From Falsiroseomonas sp041690465 (GTDB taxonomy: Bacteria > Pseudomonadota > Alphaproteobacteria > Acetobacterales > Acetobacteraceae), in the NCBI RefSeq assembly GCF_041690465.1, contig NZ_JAWLHG010000016.1:44146-108145 (forward strand): a stretch of DNA of 64,000 nucleotides. The letters are read 5' to 3'. The notes below the pieces were generated by a model, which saw only the letters and a list, made by a program, of their open reading frames with translations, was not told the DNA's origin and did no database searches. Of this stretch, positions 36,106-44,983 are shown in pieces. How positions within the stretch are numbered: position 1 is the stretch's first letter; the number at the start of each line of letters is the position of its first letter. The position numbers and the translations under genes were made by a program.

Positions 36106-37634
36106 TCTGGTCCTCCCGCTAATCCGAGCGCGCCGGGATTCATCCGCCCGGCCGGATCGAGCATCGCCTTGACCTGCTGCAGCAACCCCGCTGCGCCCGG
36201 CGTCATCCGTTCCGTGAGCGCGTAGTAGCGCCCGACCTGGGCATGCACGGCGCCGTGCGAATCCAGCACCGCGCCGAGTTCGCGCCGGGCCGCGCGCACC
36301 GTCTCGCGCGCTCGCGGATCCGGTGCCGCGTGGCCGAAGCGCGCGCGGTTCTTCTCCGACAAGTGCAGCAGGTGCAGCGGGTCGAGCGCGTCGCGCCAAT
36401 AGAACATCGGCTCGATGGTGACATAGGCGCCGAGCGACGAGACGATGTGGCTGACGCTGACGCCGGCGCTTGCAAGGTCAGCCTCCATCGCCTTGAGCCG
36501 CGTCTGCAATGCCAGGAGGCAGTCGCGCGCGGCGCCGAGCGGCAGCATGCCATGCACGGGCACCCAACGCTCGCCTTCCGGCCCGACGAAACCGCGGATC
36601 GAGTAGGGGCGCGCACGGAGCGCACGAGGGATCGCCGCCTCGACCTCCTGCCCGCCGGCGGCGGTGGCAATGGCGCGCGCGGCTATGATGCCGGCCTCGG
36701 CGGCGGCGGCCGTGATGCCCTCGGCGGTCAGATGCAGGGTCCAGGCAGGATCGGCCAGCTTTGCCCGCGCCAGCCCCGCGACATCCCGCACCGCCCGCAG
36801 CACGGAGCCAGCCCGCGCGGCGACGGCAGCCGCGGTGCGGAGTGCGTCGCCCGGCTCGACGTGCGTGGCGCTGCGGGACCGCAGCGGGTCCATCGCTAGC
36901 GCGCGCGCAACAAGGCCGCGTCGCTGGACCTCGACAAGCGCACTCATCATCGCGCCACCATCGGCAAAGGCGAAGGAGGCGAAGGCCGCTTCCCGCTCCG
37001 GCGCCAGACGCAGCGCGATCTCGGTCTTCACGCCGAAGGCGCCACAATCGCCGAGAAAGAGGCCGGTGAGATCGGGGCCCATGTGGCGCCAGAACGTCGG
37101 ACCGCCACGCAGCGCGAGTGCGCCGGTGTGCACCACGCTGCCATCGGCCAGCACGACAGCCAGCCCGATGATGCCGTCCATGCTGCCCGGCAGGTTCTGC
37201 GCCGCGACGCCACCCACAGTGGTCACCGCGCCCGAGATCGGCGAGCCCTGCGCCGCGCGCAGCCCATGCGGCGCCAGCGCTTCCGCCAACGCCTGCCAGG
37301 AGACGCCCGCGCCGACCACCGCGGTGAGGTTGGCGGCGTCGATGCGGATGCCGTCCATCCGCGTGGTATCCAGCACGACTGCGGGGTGCCGCGGCACTAC
37401 GCCGGCCGTGTAGGAGAGCCCTGCCCCGCGCGGCACGATCGGCAGGCCGTGCTGGGCCACCAGACGCAGCGCAGCGGCAGCCCGGTCGGTATCGGCCGGG
37501 CGGATGACGATCGCCGCCGGCGCTGCCTTGGGCCATTCGAAGAGATCGGCAGTGGCAAGCGCGCAGCTTTCTGCATCGGTCGCCACATGGGCGGCGCCGA
37601 GCAGCGCGCGCAACGCCTCCGCCAGTTCGGTCAT
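36102..37634 (-). CDS. FAD-linked oxidase (FAD-binding type 4 / GlcD-like)
   Basis: The protein has 510 residues. An N-terminal PCMH FAD-binding domain includes AIVIRPADTDRAAAALRLVAQHGLPIVPRGAGLSYTAGVVP and QGSPISGAVTTVGGVAAQNLPG. GDCGAFGVKTEIALRL follows, and the C-terminal cap ends with VKAMLDPAGRMNPGALG, the usual substrate-domain end of glycolate/lactate and vanillyl-alcohol-type oxidases. It oxidises an alcohol or 2-hydroxyacid in the cytoplasm; the natural substrate is unknown. Start and stop each overlap the neighbouring genes by 4 nt, so it is translated together with the amidohydrolase and the double hydrolase, presumably on the solute imported by the linked ABC system. Confidence 0.87.
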   Translation of the reverse strand: MTELAEALRALLGAAHVATDAESCALATADLFEWPKAAPAAIVIRPADTDRAAAALRLVAQHGLPIVPRGAGLSYTAGVVPRHPAVVLDTTRMDGIRIDAANLTAVVGAGVSWQALAEALAPHGLRAAQGSPISGAVTTVGGVAAQNLPGSMDGIIGLAVVLADGSVVHTGALALRGGPTFWRHMGPDLTGLFLGDCGAFGVKTEIALRLAPEREAAFASFAFADGGAMMSALVEVQRRGLVARALAMDPLRSRSATHVEPGDALRTAAAVAARAGSVLRAVRDVAGLARAKLADPAWTLHLTAEGITAAAAEAGIIAARAIATAAGGQEVEAAIPRALRARPYSIRGFVGPEGERWVPVHGMLPLGAARDCLLALQTRLKAMEADLASAGVSVSHIVSSLGAYVTIEPMFYWRDALDPLHLLHLSEKNRARFGHAAPDPRARETVRAARRELGAVLDSHGAVHAQVGRYYALTERMTPGAAGLLQQVKAMLDPAGRMNPGALGLAGGPE

Positions 37635-38530
37635 GCTGGCGCGTCGGGCAGGTTGAAGATGCGGATCGCGTTGTTGCGCAAGATCTTCTTGAGCGGCTCG
37701 GGCCGAAAGTTCAGCTCCATCATCTCGTTCATCGCACGTTCGGGGTCGATCACCGACCAGTCGGTGCCGAACAGGAACTTGTCCTGCCCGTAGGTGTTCG
37801 CGTAGTGCACGGCCTGCTGCGGCCAGTGCTTCGGCGCGTAGGCGTCGCCCGCCATGTAGACATTCGGATGCTTGGTGCAGCAGGAGATCATCTCGTCCGT
37901 CCAGGGATAGCCGAGATGAATGCCGATGATCGTCAGCTCAGGGAAGTGGATCGCCACCTTGTCCAGCGTCATCGGGCGCCCGACTGAGGGCAGGCGCCGG
38001 TCCTGCTGGTACACCAGGCAGTGGCCGACCTGCATCATGATCGGCACGCCGAGTTCGGCGCAGCGCGCGTAGTAAGGGTAGTAGATTGCGCTGTCCGGCG
38101 CCTCGGAGAACCAGTGGGGGTAGAGGTGCCCGCCGACGAAGCCGTATTCCTTGATGGCAACGTCGAGCTCCTTCAGCCCCTTGATGCCGCGCGTCGGGTC
38201 GATGCCGGCGAGGCCGGAGAAGCGGTCCGGATACCTGGCGCAGATGTCGCGCACCCATTCATACGGGATCTCGACCGAGCCCTTCACCCGCAGGTCGCCG
38301 CAACGCACCGCGATGAGGAAGGAGCGCTCGATGCCGGCCCGGTCCATCTTGCGCAGATAATCCTCGATCGAGACGCCCTTGCGGTCATCCTGCCTGGTGC
38401 GCACCTGCTCGCGGAAGCGGCTGTCCGTGGGGATGCGGCCCTCGGCGAAGGCCTCCGGCGTGAACACGTTCACCACGATATCAATGGTGCCATAGGCGGT
38501 GCGGGTGGCGGCGGAATCGAAGGCTGTCAT
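37631..38530 (-). CDS. Amidohydrolase-2-family protein with the N-terminal HxH motif replaced
   Basis: The 299-residue protein starts at ATG 38530, overlapping the upstream ATPase gene by 4 nt. The TIM-barrel amidohydrolase/decarboxylase family is shown by GGHLYPHWF, MMQVGHCLVYQ, ELTIIGIHLGYPW and KFLFGTDWSVID. These keep the later metal or active-site His and Asp. The first strand normally reads D-x-H-x-H; here it is DIVVN, with Asp17 kept and Val19 and Asn21 in place of the histidines. The protein may bind metal differently or act without it, as some decarboxylase-like members do. It lies between ABC ATPase and FAD oxidase genes in the operon. Confidence 0.82.
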   Translation of the reverse strand: MTAFDSAATRTAYGTIDIVVNVFTPEAFAEGRIPTDSRFREQVRTRQDDRKGVSIEDYLRKMDRAGIERSFLIAVRCGDLRVKGSVEIPYEWVRDICARYPDRFSGLAGIDPTRGIKGLKELDVAIKEYGFVGGHLYPHWFSEAPDSAIYYPYYARCAELGVPIMMQVGHCLVYQQDRRLPSVGRPMTLDKVAIHFPELTIIGIHLGYPWTDEMISCCTKHPNVYMAGDAYAPKHWPQQAVHYANTYGQDKFLFGTDWSVIDPERAMNEMMELNFRPEPLKKILRNNAIRIFNLPDAPA

Positions 38531-39519
38531 CGGGCTGTTTCCTCGGCAGGAGCGAGAATATTGGTGCCGTCGGCGACACGGATGCAGGCGGCGAAGTGGC
38601 CATCCTCCACACGCAGCGGCTCCGGCGGTGCGGTGCTGCAAGCGGGCAGCGCTACCGGGCAGCGGCCGGCGAAGAAGCAGCCGGGCGGCAGGTTCACCGG
38701 CGAGGGGATCTCACCGAACACCTCATGCCGCGCCAAGGGCACCGACGGGTCGGGGGGCAGGTTCGCGGAGAGCAGCACCTGCGTGTAGGGATGCGCCGGC
38801 GCCTCGAACAGCCGCGGCGTCGGTCCCTCCTCGGCGATGCGGCCGAGATAGAGCACCACGACGCGATGAGAAACCAGGCGCACCGTCTCGAGGTCGTGGC
38901 TGATGAACAGCATTGCCACGCCGGTTTCCCGCTGCAGCTCGTCCAGCAGTTGCAGGATGCCGGCGCGGACGGAGAGGTCGAGGGATGAGGTGGGCTCGTC
39001 CAGCACGATCAGCTTCGGCCTGTTGGCGATGGCGCGCGCGATCGAGACGCGCTGCAGCTGCCCACCGGAGAGCTCATGCGGATAGCGCGCGAGTGCGGCG
39101 GCGGGCAGGCGCACGCGATCGGCCAGGCGCCGGGCTTCCGCCGCACGCGCCACGCTGGTCAGCTTCGCGTGCAGCGTCAGCGGTTCCTCGAGCAGGCGCC
39201 CGATGGTCATGCGCGGACTGAGCGAGCCCCAGGGATCCTGGAAGACGATCTGCAGCCGCGCGCGAAGTGGGCGGAGCGCTGCCGGGGACAGCTGCGTGAT
39301 GTCCACGCCCTCGAACAGGATGCGCCCGCCGGTCGGCCTCAGCAGCCGCGTTGCGAGGAGGCCGATGGTGGACTTGCCGGAACCGGACTCGCCGACCAGA
39401 CCGAGCGTCTCGCCGGCGGCGATGTCGAAGGAGACGTCGTTCACCGCCTTCACGGTGGTGCCGCCGGCCCCGCTGAAGCGGTGCACCAGGCGCTGTACGG
39501 ACAGCACCGGCGCGCTCAT
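38527..39519 (-). CDS. Peptide/opine-type ABC importer ATPase, DppF/OppF-like
   Basis: The 330-residue protein has Walker A GESGSGKST, signature LSGGQLQRVSIARA and Walker B LIVLDEPTSSLD. The C-terminal oligopeptide-transporter tail contains a Cys cluster (PPGCFFAGRCPVALPAC), which binds an Fe-S cluster in some relatives. It powers import together with the DppD-like ATPase encoded upstream, in the cytoplasm on the membrane face. It overlaps both neighbours by 4 nt. Confidence 0.93.
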   Translation of the reverse strand: MSAPVLSVQRLVHRFSGAGGTTVKAVNDVSFDIAAGETLGLVGESGSGKSTIGLLATRLLRPTGGRILFEGVDITQLSPAALRPLRARLQIVFQDPWGSLSPRMTIGRLLEEPLTLHAKLTSVARAAEARRLADRVRLPAAALARYPHELSGGQLQRVSIARAIANRPKLIVLDEPTSSLDLSVRAGILQLLDELQRETGVAMLFISHDLETVRLVSHRVVVLYLGRIAEEGPTPRLFEAPAHPYTQVLLSANLPPDPSVPLARHEVFGEIPSPVNLPPGCFFAGRCPVALPACSTAPPEPLRVEDGHFAACIRVADGTNILAPAEETAR

Positions 39520-40493
39520 GCGAGCTCCTGTGCGTAATGGCAGGCGGCCCCATGCGCCTCACCCAGCGACACGCGCGGCGGTGCGATGAGGCAGGCCGGC
39601 GTCGCGCGCGGACAGCGGTCGCGATAGAGGCAACCCTGCGGCAGGTTGTAGAGATCGGGCGGCGTGCCGCCGGTGATGGTCCAACCGAGCTGCGCAATGC
39701 GGCCCGGCGTGCTGGCGATCAGCGCCTGCGTATAGGGATGCCCAGGCCGCGCGAAGACCTCGCGCACCGGCCCGTCCTCCACGATGCGGCCGGCGAACAT
39801 CACCGCCACGCGCTGGCAATAATGCGCGACGACGCCAAGATCATGGGTGATGATCAGCGCGCCGAGATCACGCGCCGACACCAGGTCGCGCAACGTGTCG
39901 AGCACCTGCGCCTGCACCGTGACGTCGAGGCCGGTGGTGGGTTCATCGGCGATCACCATCACCGGGTCGTTGATCAGCGCCATGGCGATCAGCACGCGCT
40001 GCGCCATTCCGCCGGAGAGCTCATGCGGCCAGGCCTGCATGCGCCGGCTCGGGTCGGGTATGCGCACGGCGGCGAGCGTCGCCTCCGCCCGCTCGCGCGC
40101 CGCCGCGCCGCTGGCCGTGCCGTGCACGCGCTGCATGCGTACCAGCTGGTCGCCCACGCGCTTCAGCGGATCGAGCGAGGTCAGTGGCGATTGCACGATC
40201 ATCGTCAGTCGGCGCCCGCGGATGCGCTGAAGCTCGCGCTCGGGCATGTCGAGGATGTTGCGGCCCTCGAACCGGATGCGTCCCTGCGGAATGCGCGCCG
40301 GGGAGCGCAGCAGGCCCATTGCAGCCAGCGCCGTGAGCGACTTGCCAGCACCGGTCTCGCCGACCAGGCCGACCACCTCGCCGGCCCGGACGGTGAAGGA
40401 GACGCCGTTCAGCGCCTGCGCGACGCGCATGCGGTTGTCGAGCCCGCGCGCGGCGAACTCGACATGCAGATCCTCAACGTCCAGCAGGCTCAC
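39516..40493 (-). CDS. Peptide/opine-type ABC importer ATPase, DppD/OppD-like
   Basis: The protein has 325 residues. Walker A is GETGAGKSL, the signature is LSGGMAQRVLIAMA, and Walker B is VMVIADEPTTGLD, followed by the switch His in IITHDLG. The Cys-containing end is LPQGCLYRDRCPRATPAC. It forms the asymmetric ATPase pair with the DppF-like protein. It is translationally coupled by 4-nt overlaps on both sides. Confidence 0.93.
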   Translation of the reverse strand: MSLLDVEDLHVEFAARGLDNRMRVAQALNGVSFTVRAGEVVGLVGETGAGKSLTALAAMGLLRSPARIPQGRIRFEGRNILDMPERELQRIRGRRLTMIVQSPLTSLDPLKRVGDQLVRMQRVHGTASGAAARERAEATLAAVRIPDPSRRMQAWPHELSGGMAQRVLIAMALINDPVMVIADEPTTGLDVTVQAQVLDTLRDLVSARDLGALIITHDLGVVAHYCQRVAVMFAGRIVEDGPVREVFARPGHPYTQALIASTPGRIAQLGWTITGGTPPDLYNLPQGCLYRDRCPRATPACLIAPPRVSLGEAHGAACHYAQELA

Positions 40494-41371
40494 TTGCCCG
40501 TCGCCCGCCGCTTCGGGTCGAGCAGGTCCGAAAGCCCGTCACCCGCCAGGTTCAGCGCGAGCACCATGGCGATCAGCGTCAGACCGGGGAACAGCGCCAC
40601 CCACCATTCGCCGGAGATCACGTATTCCGCGCCCTGGCGGATCATCGCACCCCATTCCGGTGCCGGCGCCTGCACGCCGATGCCGATGAAGGCGAGCGTC
40701 GCCGAGATGCGCACCGCCCATGCCATCCGCAGCGGCAGTTGCGCGGTGGCGCCGAGGATCGCGTTGGGCAGGATGTGCACCAGCAGCACGCGCCATTCCG
40801 GGTTGCCCGCGGCGACCGCCGCGCGCACGAAGGTGGCGTTGCGCAGCGCCAGCACCTCGGCGCGCACGATGCGGGCGAAGATCGGGCTGTCGAGGAAGCC
40901 GACCACCAGGATCACGTTCAGGAAGCCCGGCCCGGCCGCCGCGACGATCGCCAGCGCGAGGATGATGGTCGGGAAGGCGCGCAGCACGTCCAGCACGCGC
41001 AGCAGCACCTCGTCCACCCATCCGCCGCGCCAGCCGGCGATCAGGCCGAGCGGGATCCCGACCACCGACATGATCGCGCCCGCCGGCAGCGCAATGCCGA
41101 AGGCGTAGCGCGCGCCATGGATGACGCGGGAGAGCACATCCATGCCATTGCCATCGGTGCCCAGCAGGAACTGGCCAGTACCGGGCGGTTGCAGGGTTTC
41201 GTAGGGAAAGGAGAGCGTCGGCGGCAGCGGCGCGATCAGATCGGCGAACGCCGCCATGAGGCCGAAGGTCACGATGATCGTGAAGCCGACCGCGAAGGTC
41301 GGGCTGCGCCGGGCGGTGCCGAGCAGGCGATCGAGCGCCGACGGCGGTGCAGGCGTGGTGGTCGCGCTCAT
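40490..41371 (-). CDS. ABC importer permease, DppC-like
   Basis: The protein has 293 residues and six predicted membrane helices, starting at ATG 41371 (MSATTTPAPPSALDRLLGTARRS). The DppC family marks are FLLGTDGNGMDVLSRVIHGARYAFGIAL, LRVLDVLRAFPTIILALAIVA and the EAA-type loop FVRAAVAAGNPEWRVLLVHILPNAI. It pairs with the DppB-like permease to form the channel. A longer frame upstream is rejected because this ATG forms a perfect 4-nt overlap with the preceding stop. Confidence 0.93.
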   Translation of the reverse strand: MSATTTPAPPSALDRLLGTARRSPTFAVGFTIIVTFGLMAAFADLIAPLPPTLSFPYETLQPPGTGQFLLGTDGNGMDVLSRVIHGARYAFGIALPAGAIMSVVGIPLGLIAGWRGGWVDEVLLRVLDVLRAFPTIILALAIVAAAGPGFLNVILVVGFLDSPIFARIVRAEVLALRNATFVRAAVAAGNPEWRVLLVHILPNAILGATAQLPLRMAWAVRISATLAFIGIGVQAPAPEWGAMIRQGAEYVISGEWWVALFPGLTLIAMVLALNLAGDGLSDLLDPKRRATGK

Positions 41372-42384
41372 GCCCGCGCCTGTGCCCGCGGCTCCAACAG
41401 CATCACCGCAAGGTCCACCAAGGCGAAAACGATGACGGACGCGATGGCGAGCGTCAGCACATATCCCTGAACCGCCGCAAAATCGCCGAGCAGGATCGCG
41501 TTGAGCCCCCAATGGCCCAAGCCGCCCCAGGCGAAGACGAACTCGATCAGGCTGGCCGCGGCGAGCAGCGATGTGAATTCGGATCCGACGAAGGTGATCA
41601 CCGGCACCAGCGCGGCGCGCAGCGCGATGCGCCGCACCAGGTTGCGCGGAAAGCCGCAGGCGCGGGCGTAGCGGATGTAGTCTGAGCCCATCACCTCGAT
41701 CGCGATGGCGCGGGTGTGCTTGATGATGGGTGCGGTTGCGACGATGGTGAAGCAGGCGACCGGCAGCACGAGTTGCTCCGCTGCGGAGCGTGCCGCCTCC
41801 CAGTTGCCGGCCAGCAGGCTGTCGATCAGCACGGAGCCGGTGACCGGCGGTGGCGGCGTGACCATCATGGAGACCCGGCCCATCGGCGCCGGCGCCCAGC
41901 CCAGCAGGTAGAAAAAGACGAAGATCGCCATGAGGCCAAGCCAGTAGGTCGGCAGCGAGAAGCCGAACAGGGAGCCGAAGCGCGAGACCTGGTCGAACCA
42001 GCCATTCGGCCGCTCCGCCGCACGCAGCCCGAGCGGCACGCCGATCAGCGCACCAAGACCAACCGCAAGCGTGACGAGTTCCAGCGTCGCCGGCAGATGC
42101 GCCGCGATCTCATGCGTGACCGGTGCATTGCCCTGCCAGGACCGGCCGAGATCGCCCTGCACCAGGCGCTGCAGATAGGCCCAGAATTGCGTCAGCAGCG
42201 GCTGGTCCAGCATCAACTCCGCGCGGATGCGCTCCAGCATCGGCGCATCGGCCATCGGGCCGGCGAGCATGGCGACCGGGTCCTGGTCGCCGATGCGGAC
42301 CAGCATGAAGGTGACGAAGAGGATGCCGAGCGCCACCGGAACGGCGACGACCAGGCGCCGCAGCAGGAAGTGCCCGACGCTCAC
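41368..42384 (-). CDS. ABC importer permease, DppB-like
   Basis: The protein has 338 residues. GTG 42384 is chosen because it overlaps the binding-protein stop by 4 nt (GTGA), as at every other junction of this operon, and gives the usual start VSVGHFLLRRLVVAVPVALGILFVTFMLVR. The ATG at 42432 would overlap the previous gene by 52 nt. DppB marks are DQPLLTQFWAYLQRLVQGDLGRSW and the cytoplasmic loop YIRYARACGFPRNLVRRIALRAALVPVITF. It has six membrane helices and forms the channel with the DppC-like subunit. Confidence 0.9.
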   Translation of the reverse strand: MSVGHFLLRRLVVAVPVALGILFVTFMLVRIGDQDPVAMLAGPMADAPMLERIRAELMLDQPLLTQFWAYLQRLVQGDLGRSWQGNAPVTHEIAAHLPATLELVTLAVGLGALIGVPLGLRAAERPNGWFDQVSRFGSLFGFSLPTYWLGLMAIFVFFYLLGWAPAPMGRVSMMVTPPPPVTGSVLIDSLLAGNWEAARSAAEQLVLPVACFTIVATAPIIKHTRAIAIEVMGSDYIRYARACGFPRNLVRRIALRAALVPVITFVGSEFTSLLAAASLIEFVFAWGGLGHWGLNAILLGDFAAVQGYVLTLAIASVIVFALVDLAVMLLEPRAQARA

Positions 42385-43958
42385 CGCCGGCAGGCCAAGT
42401 CCTTCCAGACCAGACGGTTGTGCGGGCGCCACATGAAGCCTTCCATGCAGCTGACGAACACCTCATGCGTGCCGGGCAGGAAGGTCTCGATGAAGGTGGC
42501 GCTCTCGGCCTGCACCCGCTGGGCCTCGGCGATCATCTCCAGCCACTTCGCGTCGTCGCGCTCCACCACGGAGGCGTCGATCAGCCGGTCGAGCTCCGGG
42601 TTGTTGTTGCCGTTGACGTTCGAGCCGCCGCGCGAATGTGCCGTGAGGAACATGTTGTAGGAAGGATCGGGCACGAAGGAGGAGGTGAGGTGCGTCATCA
42701 TCGGCAGCGACCACACCCGGATGGCGCGCCGCGCCGTCATTTCCGTGGCCGGGATGCGCTTCGGCGTCAGCCGGATGCCGGCGCGCGCCAGGCTCGCCTG
42801 CATCTGCAGCGCCAGCGGCTCCTCCCACCACCAGTTGGTGCTGTATTCCAGCGTGATGTCGAGGCCGTTCGGATGCCCAGCCTCGGCCAGCAGGGCACGC
42901 GCCCGGTCGTAGTCGGTGTCATAGGTGTAGGCATCGATCGCGCCGGGGATGGGCGGGTTTAGCATCGAACGGCTGCGCGTGCCGAGGCCGAGGAAGACCG
43001 CTTCGCCGATTGCGTTGTAGTCGGTCGCATAGGCGATGGCCCGGCGGACGCGCACATCGTCGAAGGGCGGAGAGGCCGGGTTCATGCGCACGGTCGCGCT
43101 GCCCGGCGCAGCGACGCTCTCGACCCGGATGCGGCGGTCGCGGCGCAGGTCCACGATCTGCTGCAGCGGGATCTGCTCGGCGTAGTGCACCTGGCCTGTG
43201 CGAACCAGTGCCACGCGCGTGGCAGGCGAGGGCACCTCCCGCCAGACGACGCGCGTGTGGAAGGGCTGGCCGAGCTGATAGCCGCGGTTGACGACGAACA
43301 CCGCCTGCTGGCCGGGCTGCACGCTCTCGACGTGGTAGGGTCCGAAGCCGGCTGTGTTGCTGCCGAGCCAGCGGGTGGCGAAGGGATCCTCCGCCGTGGC
43401 GTGCTTCTTCGCCTCGGTGCTGTCGAACAGGGCCGGGATGTGCAGCGTCAGCGCGCTGAGAAAGATGCGATTGGCATCGCGCAGCCGGAACCGCACCTCA
43501 TAGCGCGAAACAGCCTCGACGCTCTCGATCCGCGCGACGTTGCGGATGAAAAGGCCTGTGCGGCGCTGCGCGTTGGACTTCTCGAAGGTCCAGACCACGT
43601 CGGCCGAGGTCAGCTCATTGCCGAAGGGGCTCATCATGCCGGGGCGGATGCGAAAGACGTATTCCTTGCCGTCTTCCGACACGGTCCAGGATTCGGCGAG
43701 GTGCGGCTCGACGCGGCCCGGATCCACCTCCGGCCTGCCGTTCGCGCCCTGACGTGTCGCGAAACGCGTCAGCCCCTCATAGACATTCACCGAACTCTCG
43801 ATCTGCCCGGGCACCCAGATGTCGGGGTCGAAGCCGCGCGGCGTGGTGACCATGGCCATGACCATCGTCCGGTCCTGCGCCGCGGCGGGCACGGGCAGCA
43901 GGCCAAGCGAGGTGAGAAGCGCGACGGAAGCGAGCAGCACTCTGCGCGGATGTGCCAT
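42381..43958 (-). CDS. ABC importer periplasmic binding protein, family 5, first gene of the eight-gene operon
   Basis: The 525-residue protein starts at ATG 43958 behind GAAGGAGGAACC, a strong ribosome site. The signal peptide is MAHPRRVLLASVALLTSLGLLPVPAAAQ. The family-5 solute-binding pattern includes SSVNVYEGLTRF, HLAESWTVSEDGKEYVFRIRPGMM, ELTSADVVWTFEKS and FDDVRVRRAIAYATD. The middle is rich in Arg and aromatic residues, as in binders of larger or acidic solutes. Ligand specificity is not deducible. As first gene, and the only one with a strong ribosome site, it probably sets translation of the coupled genes behind it. A 15-bp palindrome lies 50 nt upstream. Confidence 0.92.
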   Translation of the reverse strand: MAHPRRVLLASVALLTSLGLLPVPAAAQDRTMVMAMVTTPRGFDPDIWVPGQIESSVNVYEGLTRFATRQGANGRPEVDPGRVEPHLAESWTVSEDGKEYVFRIRPGMMSPFGNELTSADVVWTFEKSNAQRRTGLFIRNVARIESVEAVSRYEVRFRLRDANRIFLSALTLHIPALFDSTEAKKHATAEDPFATRWLGSNTAGFGPYHVESVQPGQQAVFVVNRGYQLGQPFHTRVVWREVPSPATRVALVRTGQVHYAEQIPLQQIVDLRRDRRIRVESVAAPGSATVRMNPASPPFDDVRVRRAIAYATDYNAIGEAVFLGLGTRSRSMLNPPIPGAIDAYTYDTDYDRARALLAEAGHPNGLDITLEYSTNWWWEEPLALQMQASLARAGIRLTPKRIPATEMTARRAIRVWSLPMMTHLTSSFVPDPSYNMFLTAHSRGGSNVNGNNNPELDRLIDASVVERDDAKWLEMIAEAQRVQAESATFIETFLPGTHEVFVSCMEGFMWRPHNRLVWKDLACRR

Positions 43959-44007
43959 GGTTCCTCCTTCGCGCTCCAGGCCGGGCGAAGCGCACAAGCG
44001 AGCCTAA

Positions 44008-44022
44008 GATGCAGCCTGCATC
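44008..44022. promoter_or_regulatory. 15-bp perfect palindrome upstream of the eight-gene operon
   Basis: GATGCAG-C-CTGCATC lies 50 nt before the first start codon (43958), in a 103-nt space between the operon and the bicupin gene. It is a plausible operator for the operon. No regulator gene is adjacent. The flanking bases show no clear promoter boxes. Confidence 0.5.
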
Positions 44023-44061
44023 CCAGTCAATCGAACAGTCGGGCGACCGCTTACGGCCGGG

Positions 44062-44901
44062 TCAGTAGCGCGCCGGGCGTGGCCAGGGTGTGGCCATCAG
44101 CGGTGCCAGCTCCGGCGGCAGCACCGGGCGATGCGCAGGCGTCCAGGTGAAGGGCTGGTCGGGATCCTCCCACGTCGTGGTCTGGGGGCCGCCGATGGAA
44201 CGGAACAGCAGCAGCGTCCCGGTCCAGGAGCCATAGGGCGCATGCTTCACCATCGGCGGGCGCCAGCAATAGGCCCCCGCCTGCATGGTGCCGAGGTCGC
44301 CGGAAAGCTCGCCCGACAGCAGGAAGAACTCCTGCACCACCGGGTGGCGCTCGCTGCGCTCGCCCTGGCGGAACGCGATGGTTGCGGTGAGATAGGTCGT
44401 CTCGCCGGTGTCGGGGTCCTTCCGCAGCGTGCGCATCCGAGCAGTGGAGCGCATGGACTCCAGGCCCATCGCTTCGAAATCGCCGTCCCAGACGTTATCC
44501 GCGGCGGACAGGCGACGGACCAACCGGCGTCCGTCGAAGGTGCGCCCTGCCCCACCCGGCGACGGCAGCGGTGCGGCGGAGAAGAAGGTCAGCACGGTCG
44601 CACCGCGCGGTGCCACGAAGCTGCTGCGGGGCATGTCCCGCGGCAGGTGCGCGTAGGTGTGCTCGCCGTACTCGACGCCATCCACCTCGATGGCGCCGTC
44701 GAGCACCCAGAATTCCTCGTCGGCCGAAAGCCATTCCGCAGCGCGCGCGTAAGCGGGCGGATAGCGCAGGATGCAGGAAGCCGCGCCGGTTTGGTCGTCC
44801 ACGGACAGGATCTTCCCCTCCGCGCCCGGTCGCGCAGCAATCGCGTCGTGCCGCCAGGGCAGTGCCTGGGCCTGAATCCAGTCGATATGCGGTCGCGCCA
44901 T
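44062..44901 (-). CDS. Bicupin protein (DUF4437/ChrR-like cupins)
   Basis: The 279-residue protein starts at ATG 44901. Two cupin barrels are visible: the first around GEHTYAHLPRDMPRSSFVAPRGATVLTFFSA, the second around VVQEFFLLSGELSGDLGTMQAGAYCWRPPMVKHAPYGSWTGTLLLFRSIGG. Few of the usual metal-binding His/Glu residues are retained in the first barrel; the second keeps a His in MVKHAPYG. It may be a dioxygenase-like enzyme or a ligand-binding protein. It is divergent from an acyl-CoA ligase gene with only 82 nt between, so the two are likely co-regulated. Confidence 0.75.
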   Translation of the reverse strand: MARPHIDWIQAQALPWRHDAIAARPGAEGKILSVDDQTGAASCILRYPPAYARAAEWLSADEEFWVLDGAIEVDGVEYGEHTYAHLPRDMPRSSFVAPRGATVLTFFSAAPLPSPGGAGRTFDGRRLVRRLSAADNVWDGDFEAMGLESMRSTARMRTLRKDPDTGETTYLTATIAFRQGERSERHPVVQEFFLLSGELSGDLGTMQAGAYCWRPPMVKHAPYGSWTGTLLLFRSIGGPQTTTWEDPDQPFTWTPAHRPVLPPELAPLMATPWPRPARY

Positions 44902-44931
44902 GGGAGATATCGCGCACCCCTCGGCCGAAGC

Positions 44932-44952
44932 TGTCAAGCGCGCCGATTGACA
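44932..44952. promoter_or_regulatory. Divergent TTGACA boxes forming an inverted repeat
   Basis: TGTCAA-N9-TTGACA (44932-44937 and 44947-44952) lies in the 82-nt space between the bicupin (-) and acyl-CoA ligase (+) genes. Each half is a perfect -35 consensus for the gene it faces, but the -10 regions are poor. The repeat may instead be an operator shared by both genes. Confidence 0.4.
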
Positions 44953-44983
44953 CGCGATCGCGGCGCATTCGATCCTTCGCGCC

